This document shows positions 9,355 to 17,628 of a stretch of 64,000 nt of DNA, piece after piece. Position 1 is the first letter of the stretch. Each line of letters begins with the position of its first letter. A program made the translations under genes and the position numbers. Location of the stretch: positions 1 through 64,000 of the forward strand of contig JAOZHV010000001.1 in the NCBI GenBank assembly GCA_026014725.1, in the 5' to 3' direction. Source of the DNA: Candidatus Bathyarchaeota archaeon (GTDB lineage: Archaea; Thermoproteota; Bathyarchaeia; Bathyarchaeales; Bathycorpusculaceae). The notes beneath the pieces were generated by a model, which was not told the DNA's origin, did no database searches, and saw only the letters and a program-made list of their open reading frames with translations.

Positions 9355-9369
9355 GAAAATATAAAGCTT
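9355..9369 (-). promoter_or_regulatory. TATA-box promoter of the livG operon
   Basis: On the minus strand the sequence reads AAGCTTTATATTTTC, a good archaeal TATA element. Initiation about 25 bases downstream would fall near 9336, just ahead of the SD and TTG start of livG. No other convincing TATA element occurs in the gap to the next gene. Confidence 0.6.
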
Positions 9370-9418
9370 GGCGAAAACGATGGCTATGAAGGGTCCCTCT
9401 TCCACACGCTCTTTTTTT

Positions 9419-9835
9419 CTAAATTTTGCGGGGGTCTATTCTTTTTATCCCTGGCAAGCAATCAAACACTTTGTCCGTTGAAATTATTGTGTGGTCTTCA
9501 ACCTGGTTTAGTGCAGTTGCCGCGTAATAGGCATCAAAAATGGATGTAAAACGGTATTGCTTTAGTAATGTTAACGCAAGTAAATCAATTAGGTATGTAG
9601 TATCTAGAAAAACCAAGTTTTCAATGGCTGTTAGAGTGGCACCTCTGGCAACTATTTCATCTATAGAGACTCCTTCTTCCTGCGACACATAATATATTTC
9701 ATGCAAGGATTCTCTAGAAGCATAAACCGTCCCATAGTTTCCTTTTACTATTTTTGAAAATAGGTTTTTTGCGGTTGGTTTTAGCCAGTCTTCTTCTTTG
9801 ACATAGGCATACAGCATATCAGTTTCAAGCATCAA
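9419..9835 (-). CDS. PIN-domain ribonuclease (VapC-like toxin)
   Basis: 138-residue PIN-domain protein. The acidic residues that coordinate metal in PIN nucleases are visible: Asp in LETDMLYAYV near the N-terminus, Glu in SLHEIYY, Asp in SIFDAYYAATAL and Asp in IISTDKVFD. PIN proteins of this size usually cleave RNA and act as toxins of type II modules. The gene overlaps the upstream AbrB-domain gene by four bases, the standard antitoxin-then-toxin order. Its target is unknown. Confidence 0.82.
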   Translation of the reverse strand: MMLETDMLYAYVKEEDWLKPTAKNLFSKIVKGNYGTVYASRESLHEIYYVSQEEGVSIDEIVARGATLTAIENLVFLDTTYLIDLLALTLLKQYRFTSIFDAYYAATALNQVEDHTIISTDKVFDCLPGIKRIDPRKI

Positions 9836-10149
9836 AGTTGTTGTCGCCTTTTAGCGCGTTTTACTGCGTCTTGTCTAGCGAGTTTTTCTGCTTCGTCTTT
9901 TAACTCCCGCCGTTCCTTATCGGTGTGCAGCCATCCTTCGGCTTCTTTCTGAGGAATAGTGGGAAGAGGTATGGTAACAAAAAATGAGCCAGCGGGGATT
10001 ACTACGGCTCTTGTTTTTCTTAGCCCTAACTTTTTTGGTACTGTCATTCTTCCCCTTTCGTCAATTTCAACCACAGACACTATGAATCCCTGAAAAATAG
10101 AATAAACCCTCATTTTTATAATTTTCCCCATTTTGGGATTTTTACCCAT
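9832..10149 (-). CDS. AbrB/SpoVT-type antitoxin (VapB-like)
   Basis: 105 residues. The swapped-hairpin AbrB motif VVEIDERGRMTVPKKLGL lies at about residues 26-43, and a charged helical C-terminus (residues 65-105) would wrap the partner toxin. It probably binds its own promoter and neutralises the PIN protein encoded next. Start choice is uncertain: ATG 10149, or the in-frame ATG at 10113, which follows a GGGGAAAATTATAAAA stretch. An AT-rich 50-base gap separates it from the divergent ACT gene. Confidence 0.75.
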   Translation of the reverse strand: MGKNPKMGKIIKMRVYSIFQGFIVSVVEIDERGRMTVPKKLGLRKTRAVVIPAGSFFVTIPLPTIPQKEAEGWLHTDKERRELKDEAEKLARQDAVKRAKRRQQL

Positions 10150-10199
10150 AAATTCAACGCATTAATTAAAAGTTAAATATTAAGTGAACCTACTCTCAT

Positions 10200-10658
10200 A
10201 TGGTGTCTTGTTTGCCAATAACACAAGTAAGCATTTTCCTCGACAACAGACCAGGCTCACTCTACGAAGCCATGACCCAACTTGACCAAAACAAAATAAA
10301 AATCTACGCCCTATCCATCGCCGACGCAGGCGAATTCGGCTTAATACGCCTAATCACTGAGGAGCCGCAGAAAGCCGCCAAACTGTTGGAAGATGCCGAT
10401 TTTAACTTGGCAAAGTCGAAAAAGAACACGGAAGTCACAGCGATTTTCAGTTCAAAACATGATAGGCTATCAAAAATCACCAGGATTCTTGGTGACGCTG
10501 GAATAAACATAGAATACGCGTACTCTTCTGCTGTTCATGTTGATGGCAAGGTCGCATTAATCCTGCGCCCAAGCAATGTTGAAAAGGCAGAGCAGATGTT
10601 GGCGGAAAACGGTATTGAAGTTCTCTCTCTGGAGCAGATTAAAAAGTACTTTCAGTAA
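10200..10658 (+). CDS. Tandem ACT-domain amino-acid-sensing protein
   Basis: 152 residues made almost entirely of two ACT domains. The first starts ITQVSIFLDNRPGSLYE (residues 7-23), with the Gly at the strand-helix turn that usually lines the amino-acid site. The second starts with HDRLSKITRILGDAGINIEY (about 80-99). ACT pairs bind amino acids as dimers. The gene lies between the aryl-acid operon and the ADP-forming acyl-CoA synthetase, so it may signal amino-acid status for this locus; that role is inferred. A TATA-like GTTAAATATTAAG sits about 25 bases before the ATG, suggesting a leaderless transcript. Confidence 0.82.
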   Translation: MVSCLPITQVSIFLDNRPGSLYEAMTQLDQNKIKIYALSIADAGEFGLIRLITEEPQKAAKLLEDADFNLAKSKKNTEVTAIFSSKHDRLSKITRILGDAGINIEYAYSSAVHVDGKVALILRPSNVEKAEQMLAENGIEVLSLEQIKKYFQ

Positions 10659-10804
10659 CTAGACTATTGGTAGCGCTGTCGCCAGCTAAACTTTAAACAC
10701 TAGCTTTACCATAATAATGCTGATTTCTGTTCAACGAATCAATATTCTTGAACGATAAGATTTAATTTAGACGGTTGCGGGACGATAGCGCAGAGGTAAA
10801 ATAG

Positions 10805-13630
10805 ATGGTAACAACCAACCTTGACAAGATTTTTAATCCTCAAGTTGTAGCTATCATTGGCGCCAGCGATGCGGAAGGCTCAGTAGGCTATGCTATTGTG
10901 AAGAATTTTACTCAACTGGGCTATGCTGGCAAAGTGTATTTTGTTAACATTCGCAAACCAGAAATTTTGGGCGTTAAAACTTACCAGTCGGTTGATCAGA
11001 TTCCTGAACCTGTAGATTTAGCCATGATTGCCACACCAGCCAAGACGGTTCCCGATGTAATGGAGGAATGTGGAAGAGCAAACGTGAAAGGCGTAATAAT
11101 CGTTTCAGCTGGCTTTAAAGAAACTGGCGCTGCAGGAAAAGCGCTGGAAGAAAAAATTCTGCAGATTGCACGGAAATACGGCATCCGCGTTATCGGTCCA
11201 AACTGCATCGGAATAATTCGACCCCGAAAGAACCTTAACGCTACTTTCCTTGATAAAATGCCAAAGCCTGGCAATATTGCTTTTCTGTCTCAAAGTGGTG
11301 CTTTGGGCTCAGCTATCCTTGATTGGGCAATCAATGAAAACATCGGCTTTAGCAACTTTGTCTCTGTCGGCTCAATGATTGATGTGGACTTTGGCGATTT
11401 GATTGATTACTTTGGTGGTGACCCTAAAACTAAGAGCATACTAATGTATGTGGAAGGCATAACTGAAGCCCGCAAGTTCATGAGTGCCGCACGGCACTTC
11501 GCAAGAACCAAACCCATAATTGTCGTGAAATCAGGCAAGTTTGCTGAAAGCGCGAAAGCTGCTGCTTCTCACACGGGTTCTCTTTCAGGCGAGGATGACA
11601 TTTATGATGCTGCATTCAAGCGTGCTGGTATTGTTCGTGTGGATGAAATAGCTGACTTATTTAACGCTGCTGAGGTTTTGGGGACTCAACCCTTGCCTAA
11701 AGGTCCAAGACTTGCTGTGATAACTAATGCTGGTGGGCCAGGTGTGATGGCTACTGATTCTCTGATTGCTCAAGGGGGCAGGTTGGCTCATTTAAGCCAA
11801 AAAACCTTGGATTCTCTCAACGCTGTTTTGCCTCCGTTTTGGAGCCGCGGCAACCCAATTGATGTTCTCGGTGATGCTCATGCTGACCGTTACAGGATTG
11901 CGGTTGAAGCCTGCTTAAACGATGAGAATATTGATGGCATTTTGATTGTTTACACTCAGCAGGCTGTTTCTGAATCGGTTGAAATAGCCAAAAGCATAGT
12001 GGAGCTTGTACGTAGTAAAACTTACCAGAACAAAACTATATTGACTTCTTTCATGGGTTCTGGTGCGGTGCAGGAAGCAAACAAAATCCTCAATGCTAAC
12101 AATATCCCGACTTATTCAACGCCTGAGCAAGCCATCAAAACCTACATGTACATGTACAATTACCAACGGAACATTGATTTGCTGTATGAAACACCTGAAG
12201 AGTTGCCTGTTGATGCTGCGCCTCCAAAACGTCCAATTCAAGTTATTCTTAGAAATGCGGCTTTTGAAGACCGTGAAGTGCTAACTGAAGATGAAGCTAA
12301 AAGAATACTAAAGTACTACAATTTCCCAGTCGTGAGGACTGCTGTTGCTAACAATGTCGATGAGGCGGTTGCGTACGCGCAAGACATGGGTTTCCCTGTT
12401 GTCTTAAAGATTTTGTCACCGCAAATCGTGCACAAAAGCGATGCTGGCGGCGTAATCCTTAATGTGAATTCTGCACGTGAAGTGCGTGAAGCGTTTGAAA
12501 CTTTAATTCAAAGAGCAACAGCTTACAATCCTAACGCTCAAATAATCGGTGTTACAGTTCAGCCCATGATTGAGAAGAAAGGCTACGAAATCATCCTCGG
12601 CGGCAAAACTGACCCTGTTTTTGGCCCCGTAATCCTCTTTGGCATGGGCGGAGTAGGCGTGGAACTGTTTAAGGATTACGCGATTGGGTTGCCACCGCTA
12701 AACACTGCGCTTATTGACAGGATGATGGAAGAAACCAAGGTTTATCGGCTTCTCAAAGGCTATCGCGGTGAAAACCCCGTTGACCTCAAACGACTCTATG
12801 AAACTATGTTGCTATTCTCCCAGTTGCTGGTTGATTTTCCGCAGATAAAAGAAATAGACATCAACCCCCTGTTAATCAACGAGAAAGAAGCCTGCATACT
12901 TGATGCGCGAATTGTTATCGACAAAGACAAAGTCTGCAAGCAATTTGAGCCCCATGAACACATGGTAATTAGTCCTTACCCCAAAAAATACGAGCTCCTT
13001 TGGACGCTCAAAAACGGGCAAGAAGTAATGCTTCGACCTATAAAACCTGAAGATGAACCTTTATGGCTACAGTGGTTCCAAAGCCTCTCAGAGGAAGCCA
13101 TACGTTACCGTTTCTTCCAGATGTTAAAGGATACGCCGCATGAAGTTCGAGTCCGCTACTGCAACATTGATTACGACAGAGAAATCGCCATTGTCGCCGA
13201 AATGGTGGAGGACAGCAAGAAGAAAATTCTTGGCGTAAGCCGCCTCAGCATCGAGCCAGATGGCAAGAGCGGGGAGATGGCTTTTATTGTTAGTGACTAC
13301 TGGCAGGGCTTGGGTTTAGGCACTAAGATGGTTGATTACACGCTTGACATCGCCAAAGAGAAGGGTGTTGAAAGCGTTTACGCAATCATGCTGCCTGACA
13401 ACTATAGAGCTTTGAGCCTCACTAAGAAAATGGGCTTCGACATTGAATACCTAAACGATGGCACCGTCAAAGGAGAACTCGACCTCAAAAATGAAGACAT
13501 AGACATTCGTTGTCTACGGCAAAAAATAACGTTGGAAACGCCAATAGAAGAAAAGACGGCAATACAAGCAGTGCCAAAAGAAGCTAAGCGTGAAGCGAAA
13601 CAGCGGCAACCAGAAGTTGCCTCTGCTTAA
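10805..13630 (+). CDS. ADP-forming acyl-CoA synthetase (alpha-beta fusion) with C-terminal GNAT acetyltransferase domain
   Basis: 941 residues. Order: CoA-binding Rossmann domain (1-130), succinyl-CoA-ligase-like domains (130-460), ATP-grasp domain (about 485-715) and a GNAT domain (about 740-900). The phosphohistidine motif ASHTGSLSGED and the ATP-grasp motif IVHKSDAGGV keep their histidines, so the synthetase half looks catalytically competent. The GNAT part has an acetyl-CoA loop at YWQGLGLGTKMV. The synthetase converts acyl-CoA, ADP and Pi to acid, CoA and ATP. Bacterial Pat/YfiQ lysine acetyltransferases share this architecture, so protein acetylation is also possible. SD GAGGT precedes ATG 10805. 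The C-terminal 35 residues are charged and low-complexity. Confidence 0.9.
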   Translation: MVTTNLDKIFNPQVVAIIGASDAEGSVGYAIVKNFTQLGYAGKVYFVNIRKPEILGVKTYQSVDQIPEPVDLAMIATPAKTVPDVMEECGRANVKGVIIVSAGFKETGAAGKALEEKILQIARKYGIRVIGPNCIGIIRPRKNLNATFLDKMPKPGNIAFLSQSGALGSAILDWAINENIGFSNFVSVGSMIDVDFGDLIDYFGGDPKTKSILMYVEGITEARKFMSAARHFARTKPIIVVKSGKFAESAKAAASHTGSLSGEDDIYDAAFKRAGIVRVDEIADLFNAAEVLGTQPLPKGPRLAVITNAGGPGVMATDSLIAQGGRLAHLSQKTLDSLNAVLPPFWSRGNPIDVLGDAHADRYRIAVEACLNDENIDGILIVYTQQAVSESVEIAKSIVELVRSKTYQNKTILTSFMGSGAVQEANKILNANNIPTYSTPEQAIKTYMYMYNYQRNIDLLYETPEELPVDAAPPKRPIQVILRNAAFEDREVLTEDEAKRILKYYNFPVVRTAVANNVDEAVAYAQDMGFPVVLKILSPQIVHKSDAGGVILNVNSAREVREAFETLIQRATAYNPNAQIIGVTVQPMIEKKGYEIILGGKTDPVFGPVILFGMGGVGVELFKDYAIGLPPLNTALIDRMMEETKVYRLLKGYRGENPVDLKRLYETMLLFSQLLVDFPQIKEIDINPLLINEKEACILDARIVIDKDKVCKQFEPHEHMVISPYPKKYELLWTLKNGQEVMLRPIKPEDEPLWLQWFQSLSEEAIRYRFFQMLKDTPHEVRVRYCNIDYDREIAIVAEMVEDSKKKILGVSRLSIEPDGKSGEMAFIVSDYWQGLGLGTKMVDYTLDIAKEKGVESVYAIMLPDNYRALSLTKKMGFDIEYLNDGTVKGELDLKNEDIDIRCLRQKITLETPIEEKTAIQAVPKEAKREAKQRQPEVASA

Positions 13631-13805
13631 TCAATTTTTTCACTTTGTTTAGAAATATAGACTAACTCGCAAAGACGTCTGAGCGGGCTTCAGATAGCAT
13701 AATCAAGATGCTCGCATCTCACCATAGTTTGCTTTTCCACTTTTCTCCTTAAAGAAAACTACCAAAAGCCCCAGCAAGACTCTAAACAGCAGGGTATAGC
13801 TAGAG

Positions 13806-14594
13806 CTAGAACTTATACTCTTGGCTCTCATTCCACGTTTTTTCAAAATAATTCTTAAATATCTCGACGCAACCACGGTGATTAGTTTTCAGCAACTGCA
13901 TTTTTGAAATTGGATTAGATATCAGATGTAAAGATGCAGTTTTCCTGTCCGTAATTATAACTTCGACTTGAGGTCTGTTGGATAAAAATCTGATCTGAAA
14001 GTTAACGCATTTTGTAAACGGGTATATTTCTTTATTAAATTTATCAAAGGCTGTTCTCTCTGTAATAATACGATATTCAATCCCGCGCTTAACGCAGTCG
14101 AGTTGTTCTGCGGCTAAGTTGATGAATAAATGAGTAAAAACTATCTCGCTAATTATTAGGTCGAAGCTTTGGTTCACTTCTTTTAAAAGATTTATTACGC
14201 GTTGTTCCATCGCTTTCTTTGGTTTTGTTATTATCTTAAATTCGCAACTTTCTACGTCTGTCGGTGTTTCTAAGTTGCTTGAGTCAAAGAAATTATTTGC
14301 CTCTTTTTCGAGCGATTTAAACTCGTCTTCTTTTGATTTGAGAAGTATTGAAACTGCCTCTTTCACAGGCAAGGATTCGTAAAGATTTGGCTTTCCGAGT
14401 ATTTGAGTGGTCAATCCAATTTCTTGCAGCTTCCTGATTACGTTATAAGCGTTTGATCGGTCTATACCTGCCAAGCTTGCTATTCTTTCAATTTTTTGTC
14501 TCCCTATTCTTGAAGACACTATGAAAATTCTTGCTTCTAACGGAGTTAATCCAAGTCTATGAAAGATTGCGACATCTTGTTCTTTGATATTCAT
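13806..14594 (-). CDS. TrmB-family transcriptional regulator
   Basis: 262 residues. The N-terminal winged helix (residues 8-75) has the TrmB pattern LGLTPLEARIFIVSSRIG followed by IASLAGIDRSNAYNVIRKL, the recognition-helix region. A coiled segment (about 85-105) leads to a C-terminal effector-like domain without the full sugar-binding TrmB signature. TrmB proteins repress or activate transport and catabolic genes. It diverges from the large secreted beta-propeller gene 180 bases away, which is its most likely target. Confidence 0.78.
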   Translation of the reverse strand: MNIKEQDVAIFHRLGLTPLEARIFIVSSRIGRQKIERIASLAGIDRSNAYNVIRKLQEIGLTTQILGKPNLYESLPVKEAVSILLKSKEDEFKSLEKEANNFFDSSNLETPTDVESCEFKIITKPKKAMEQRVINLLKEVNQSFDLIISEIVFTHLFINLAAEQLDCVKRGIEYRIITERTAFDKFNKEIYPFTKCVNFQIRFLSNRPQVEVIITDRKTASLHLISNPISKMQLLKTNHRGCVEIFKNYFEKTWNESQEYKF

Positions 14595-14775
14595 TCGCTA
14601 TCCGCCCTTTAGCAATCAAGAAGTTTGTTCTGAATTTGGAATTTAATTTTTTCCTTTTTCAGGAGATTGGCGGTCGCTGCTGCAAACTAAGCAGTTTTGT
14701 GTCATAGATTGCATAACACCACTTCTTTAATAGCAAAAAAGCGATGTCAAATTCACCAAATAAAAGGAGATAAAA

Positions 14776-17211
14776 ATGATTAGAATACTTCATAAAAATC
14801 AAAAGCAAGTATCAGCGACGATATTGCTGACACTGCTCTTTGTTTCAATTGGAGCAGCTCTAAGTATACCAGTTGCTAGCGCTATTGACGTTACAACGTA
14901 TGCATGGATAGCCGTTTCACCTAACCCTGCCGGGGTCGGTCAGTCTGTGTTGGTTTCCTTCTGGGTTATGCCCCTTTCTCCGACATTTAACGATACTGCA
15001 ACCGGTGAACACTTCCACGACTATACAGTAAAAATCACCATGCCCGACGGAAAAACCGAAATACAAGGACCGTACACCCCACCAGCAGTAGGCTCTACGT
15101 ACTTTATGTACACACCCACACAGCTAGGCGAGTATACATTTACGTTCAGCTACCCTGGACAAACAATGGGTAACGGAAACAAGTATCTTCCAAGTAACAA
15201 TACTGCAACACTTACAGTAACTGAACAGCCAATAGCACAATTAGAGAACCTTCCACTGCCAACCGAATACTGGTCAAGACCAATAAGCGGTGAAACCAGA
15301 GGATGGGCTTCGATTTCAGGACCATGGCTAATGACCAACTACGACGCATTCCAAGTTCCATTCGGCTCACAAGCAGGCTACAATCCATACACAGAAGCAC
15401 CAAAATCTGGACACATACTCTGGACCAAACAGATCGCAGCAGGCGGTATTGCCGGCGGTCAACTAGAAGATTATAGCTTCTATCCAGGCTTGTCATATGA
15501 ACTTCGTCTTACGCCCCCAATCATTATGGACGGAAAACTATACTACAACCTATTCCCTAACGCTTTTGCAGGTGGAACAGCAAGAAACGGATTTGCATGC
15601 GTAGATCTTAGAACAGGACAAGAACTATGGCGGGTAAATGACAACCGAGTAACTTGTGGACAGCAAATATTCATCAGCGACGCAAACCAAGTCGGTGTTT
15701 TCCAGTATGTTTGGGCTATGACTGGAACAACATGGACAGCATATGATCCACTAAATGGCGCAGTGATGTTTACAATCGCGAACGCAACTTCGGGCAGAGT
15801 TACTTTCGATAGTACAGGAAACATGTTAGTATACGTTTTCAGCGGAACATCAGGCAGACAATGGGCAGGTATGTGGAACCTATCAAAAGCAATACCTCAG
15901 CTATACAGCGGATATTCCATGTGGCAGCCAAGCGGAACTTACAACTGGCCAAACGGTATGCAATGGAACATGACATTACCCTACAACGGCACATTCATGG
16001 GCTCAGGAAACCAAAATCTAATTTACTTTAATGGCAAGCAAGGAGTAGCTGCAATAACAACCTTTAACGGCGGACCGGCTGTGCACATAGGCTATGACTT
16101 CACAGACAACAAAGTCAGACTACTTTGGACAAAGGAACGCGACTTCAATTCAATTACATGCTTTGGAGCTATAGGTCAAGATGTTTACGTTCAGTTAAAC
16201 TCAGCTGATGGCAGGATCTATGCATACAGCCTTGCCACTGGTGAAAGAGTGTGGGTAACTGATCCTCCGACCAATGCGTGGGCAACCCAGCCAGGTAACC
16301 CAACAATTGCAGACGGAAGACTCTATGTGCCAGGATACGATGGCTATGTACATGTCTATAACGTAACAAACGGAGTCAAACTGTTCGATTTCTTCGGAGC
16401 TCAAACAGCTGAAGTACCTTACGGTCAATATCCACTGTACACTGGACCAATAATCGGTGGTGACGTTGCATTTGTACCTACCATGGAGCACTCGCCAACA
16501 ATGCCTCTCTATAAAGGAGAAACCCTGTATGCTTTCGACAAGAATACTGGCGAGTTCTTATGGAATATAACTGGCTACTACCAGACCGGTGCCATAGCAG
16601 AAGGCAACCTAATACTCTACAACGCCTATGACGGCAGCATCTACAACTTTGGCAAAGGCCCAAGCGCAATGACGTTAACCGCACCAAACACTGCCTCAAC
16701 ACTTGGAACACCCATTGTATTACGTGGTACAGTAATCGATATCGCTACGGGCACAAAACAAAACGAGCAGGCAGCACGCTTCCCCAATGGTGTCCCAGCA
16801 GTGTCTGACGAGAGCCAAAGCGCATGGATGGAATACGTCTACATGAATCATCCAAAACCGACAGATGTAACTGGTGTACCAATCACGCTGAGTGTGATTG
16901 ACTCTAACGGCAACTACCGAACCATCGGCAACACAAAAAGCGATGCAAACGGCATGTTTACCTATACATGGACACCTGACATCGAAGGCGACTTCACTGT
17001 TATCGCTACATTCGCTGGATCTAACTCGTACTATGGCTCATCTGCTCAATCCTCATTCACCGTCATGGCTGCAGAACCGATAGCAACACCGCAGTCAGTG
17101 CTTACTCTTCCACCAACTGAAATGTACATCTTAGGCGCAACAGCCGCAATCATCATTGCAATCGCCATTGTTGGCGCTGTAATGTTGATGACGATTAAAA
17201 AACGACAATAA
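14776..17211 (+). CDS. Secreted, membrane-anchored PQQ-like beta-propeller protein with Ig-like domains
   Basis: 811 residues. A signal peptide (about 1-36, ending PVASA) is followed by an Ig-like domain (40-150), a PQQ-type propeller (about 200-620, with repeats such as LYAFDKNTGEFLW, IYAYSLATGERVW and VDLRTGQELWRV), a second Ig-like domain (640-765) and one C-terminal transmembrane helix with a KKRQ cytoplasmic end. No PQQ dehydrogenase active site was recognised, so the propeller is probably a binding or structural module at the cell surface. AAAGGAGAT precedes the ATG. Codon choice is markedly A/C-ending, unlike its neighbours, which may reflect high expression. Confidence 0.8.
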   Translation: MIRILHKNQKQVSATILLTLLFVSIGAALSIPVASAIDVTTYAWIAVSPNPAGVGQSVLVSFWVMPLSPTFNDTATGEHFHDYTVKITMPDGKTEIQGPYTPPAVGSTYFMYTPTQLGEYTFTFSYPGQTMGNGNKYLPSNNTATLTVTEQPIAQLENLPLPTEYWSRPISGETRGWASISGPWLMTNYDAFQVPFGSQAGYNPYTEAPKSGHILWTKQIAAGGIAGGQLEDYSFYPGLSYELRLTPPIIMDGKLYYNLFPNAFAGGTARNGFACVDLRTGQELWRVNDNRVTCGQQIFISDANQVGVFQYVWAMTGTTWTAYDPLNGAVMFTIANATSGRVTFDSTGNMLVYVFSGTSGRQWAGMWNLSKAIPQLYSGYSMWQPSGTYNWPNGMQWNMTLPYNGTFMGSGNQNLIYFNGKQGVAAITTFNGGPAVHIGYDFTDNKVRLLWTKERDFNSITCFGAIGQDVYVQLNSADGRIYAYSLATGERVWVTDPPTNAWATQPGNPTIADGRLYVPGYDGYVHVYNVTNGVKLFDFFGAQTAEVPYGQYPLYTGPIIGGDVAFVPTMEHSPTMPLYKGETLYAFDKNTGEFLWNITGYYQTGAIAEGNLILYNAYDGSIYNFGKGPSAMTLTAPNTASTLGTPIVLRGTVIDIATGTKQNEQAARFPNGVPAVSDESQSAWMEYVYMNHPKPTDVTGVPITLSVIDSNGNYRTIGNTKSDANGMFTYTWTPDIEGDFTVIATFAGSNSYYGSSAQSSFTVMAAEPIATPQSVLTLPPTEMYILGATAAIIIAIAIVGAVMLMTIKKRQ

Positions 17212-17238
17212 GGCGAAATCTATGGGAACTATTGTCCC

Positions 17239-17250
17239 TCCTTTTTTTAG
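17239..17250 (+). terminator. T-rich terminator after the beta-propeller gene
   Basis: A run of seven T (17242-17248), preceded by a pyrimidine stretch, lies 30 bases after the stop codon. Archaeal transcription commonly stops at such oligo-T tracts. Assignment rests on position and composition only. Confidence 0.4.
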
Positions 17251-17273
17251 TTTAAATTTAAGGTTAAGTCAAG

Positions 17274-17391
17274 TTGGGGCTGAGTAGGCTTCTGGCTGAA
17301 ATGTTTCCACGTTACCTCTAGCCTGAGAGTCGTGGTGTAGCATTTTTCTATTCTCCTGTAAAGTTTGGGCCAGAAGCCTCAGCAAACCCAA
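17274..17391 (+). ncRNA. Candidate structured RNA or long imperfect inverted repeat
   Basis: The outer arms pair TTGGG-GCTGAG-(TAG bulge)-GCTTCTGGC (17274-17296) with GCCAGAAGC-CTCAGC-(AAA bulge)-CCCAA (17369-17391), about 20 base pairs. Nested inside are CCACG (17307-17311) with CGTGG (17331-17335), and CTCT (17316-17319) with AGAG (17326-17329). Two-level pairing of this extent is unlikely by chance in a 417-base gap. The strand is arbitrary because a hairpin reads the same way from both sides. Function unknown; no match to tRNA, SRP RNA or RNase P RNA hallmarks was seen. Confidence 0.4.
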
Positions 17392-17408
17392 AGTGCCTGC
17401 TGTCTAAG

Positions 17409-17540
17409 CTGTTTTTTACTCGCTTTTTTGTGTGGCAAAATTTGCTTATAGAGGTGGTTGGTTGCTTGTGTGGTGACGGGCGAAGTTTGCCAAAATGGGC
17501 AAGCAAACTTTCCTAGTGCGTATATACAAACGTATATACA
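17409..17540 (+). repeat. Dispersed intergenic repeat, copy B
   Basis: The 5' part (17419-17457, containing GGCAAAATTTGCTTATAG) closely matches 27685-27720. The 3' part (17499-17540) matches 28002-28042. It carries the hairpin AAGTTTGC/GCAAACTT (17483-17490 and 17503-17510) and the direct repeat GTATATAC-AAAC-GTATATAC (17520-17539). Relative to copy A, the middle section is absent or diverged. Confidence 0.6.
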
Positions 17541-17628
17541 GCACCTACCCCCCTCCCTGAGCCTTTACACACTCGTACTAACAACTAATGAACACAGTCT
17601 CGAACAAAAGGAAAAAGTAAAAGAAGGC

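Larger units (their letters stand above)
17212..17628. other. Convergent intergenic gap of 417 bases with a structured-RNA candidate and repeat sequence
   Basis: The gap lies between the end of the beta-propeller gene and the end of hydA. It holds the T-rich terminator, a nested hairpin (17274-17391) and a dispersed-repeat copy (17409-17540). After that comes a C-rich stretch (17541-17628). No convincing protein gene was found; one open frame (17458-17661) is treated as spurious. Confidence 0.7.

Noticed and set aside
10776-10803. tRNA-like stretch GCGGGACGATAGCGCAGAGG just before the acyl-CoA synthetase gene
   Set aside because: The D-stem has no complementary strand and no anticodon or T arm follows; GAGGT is simply the ribosome-binding site of the gene at 10805.
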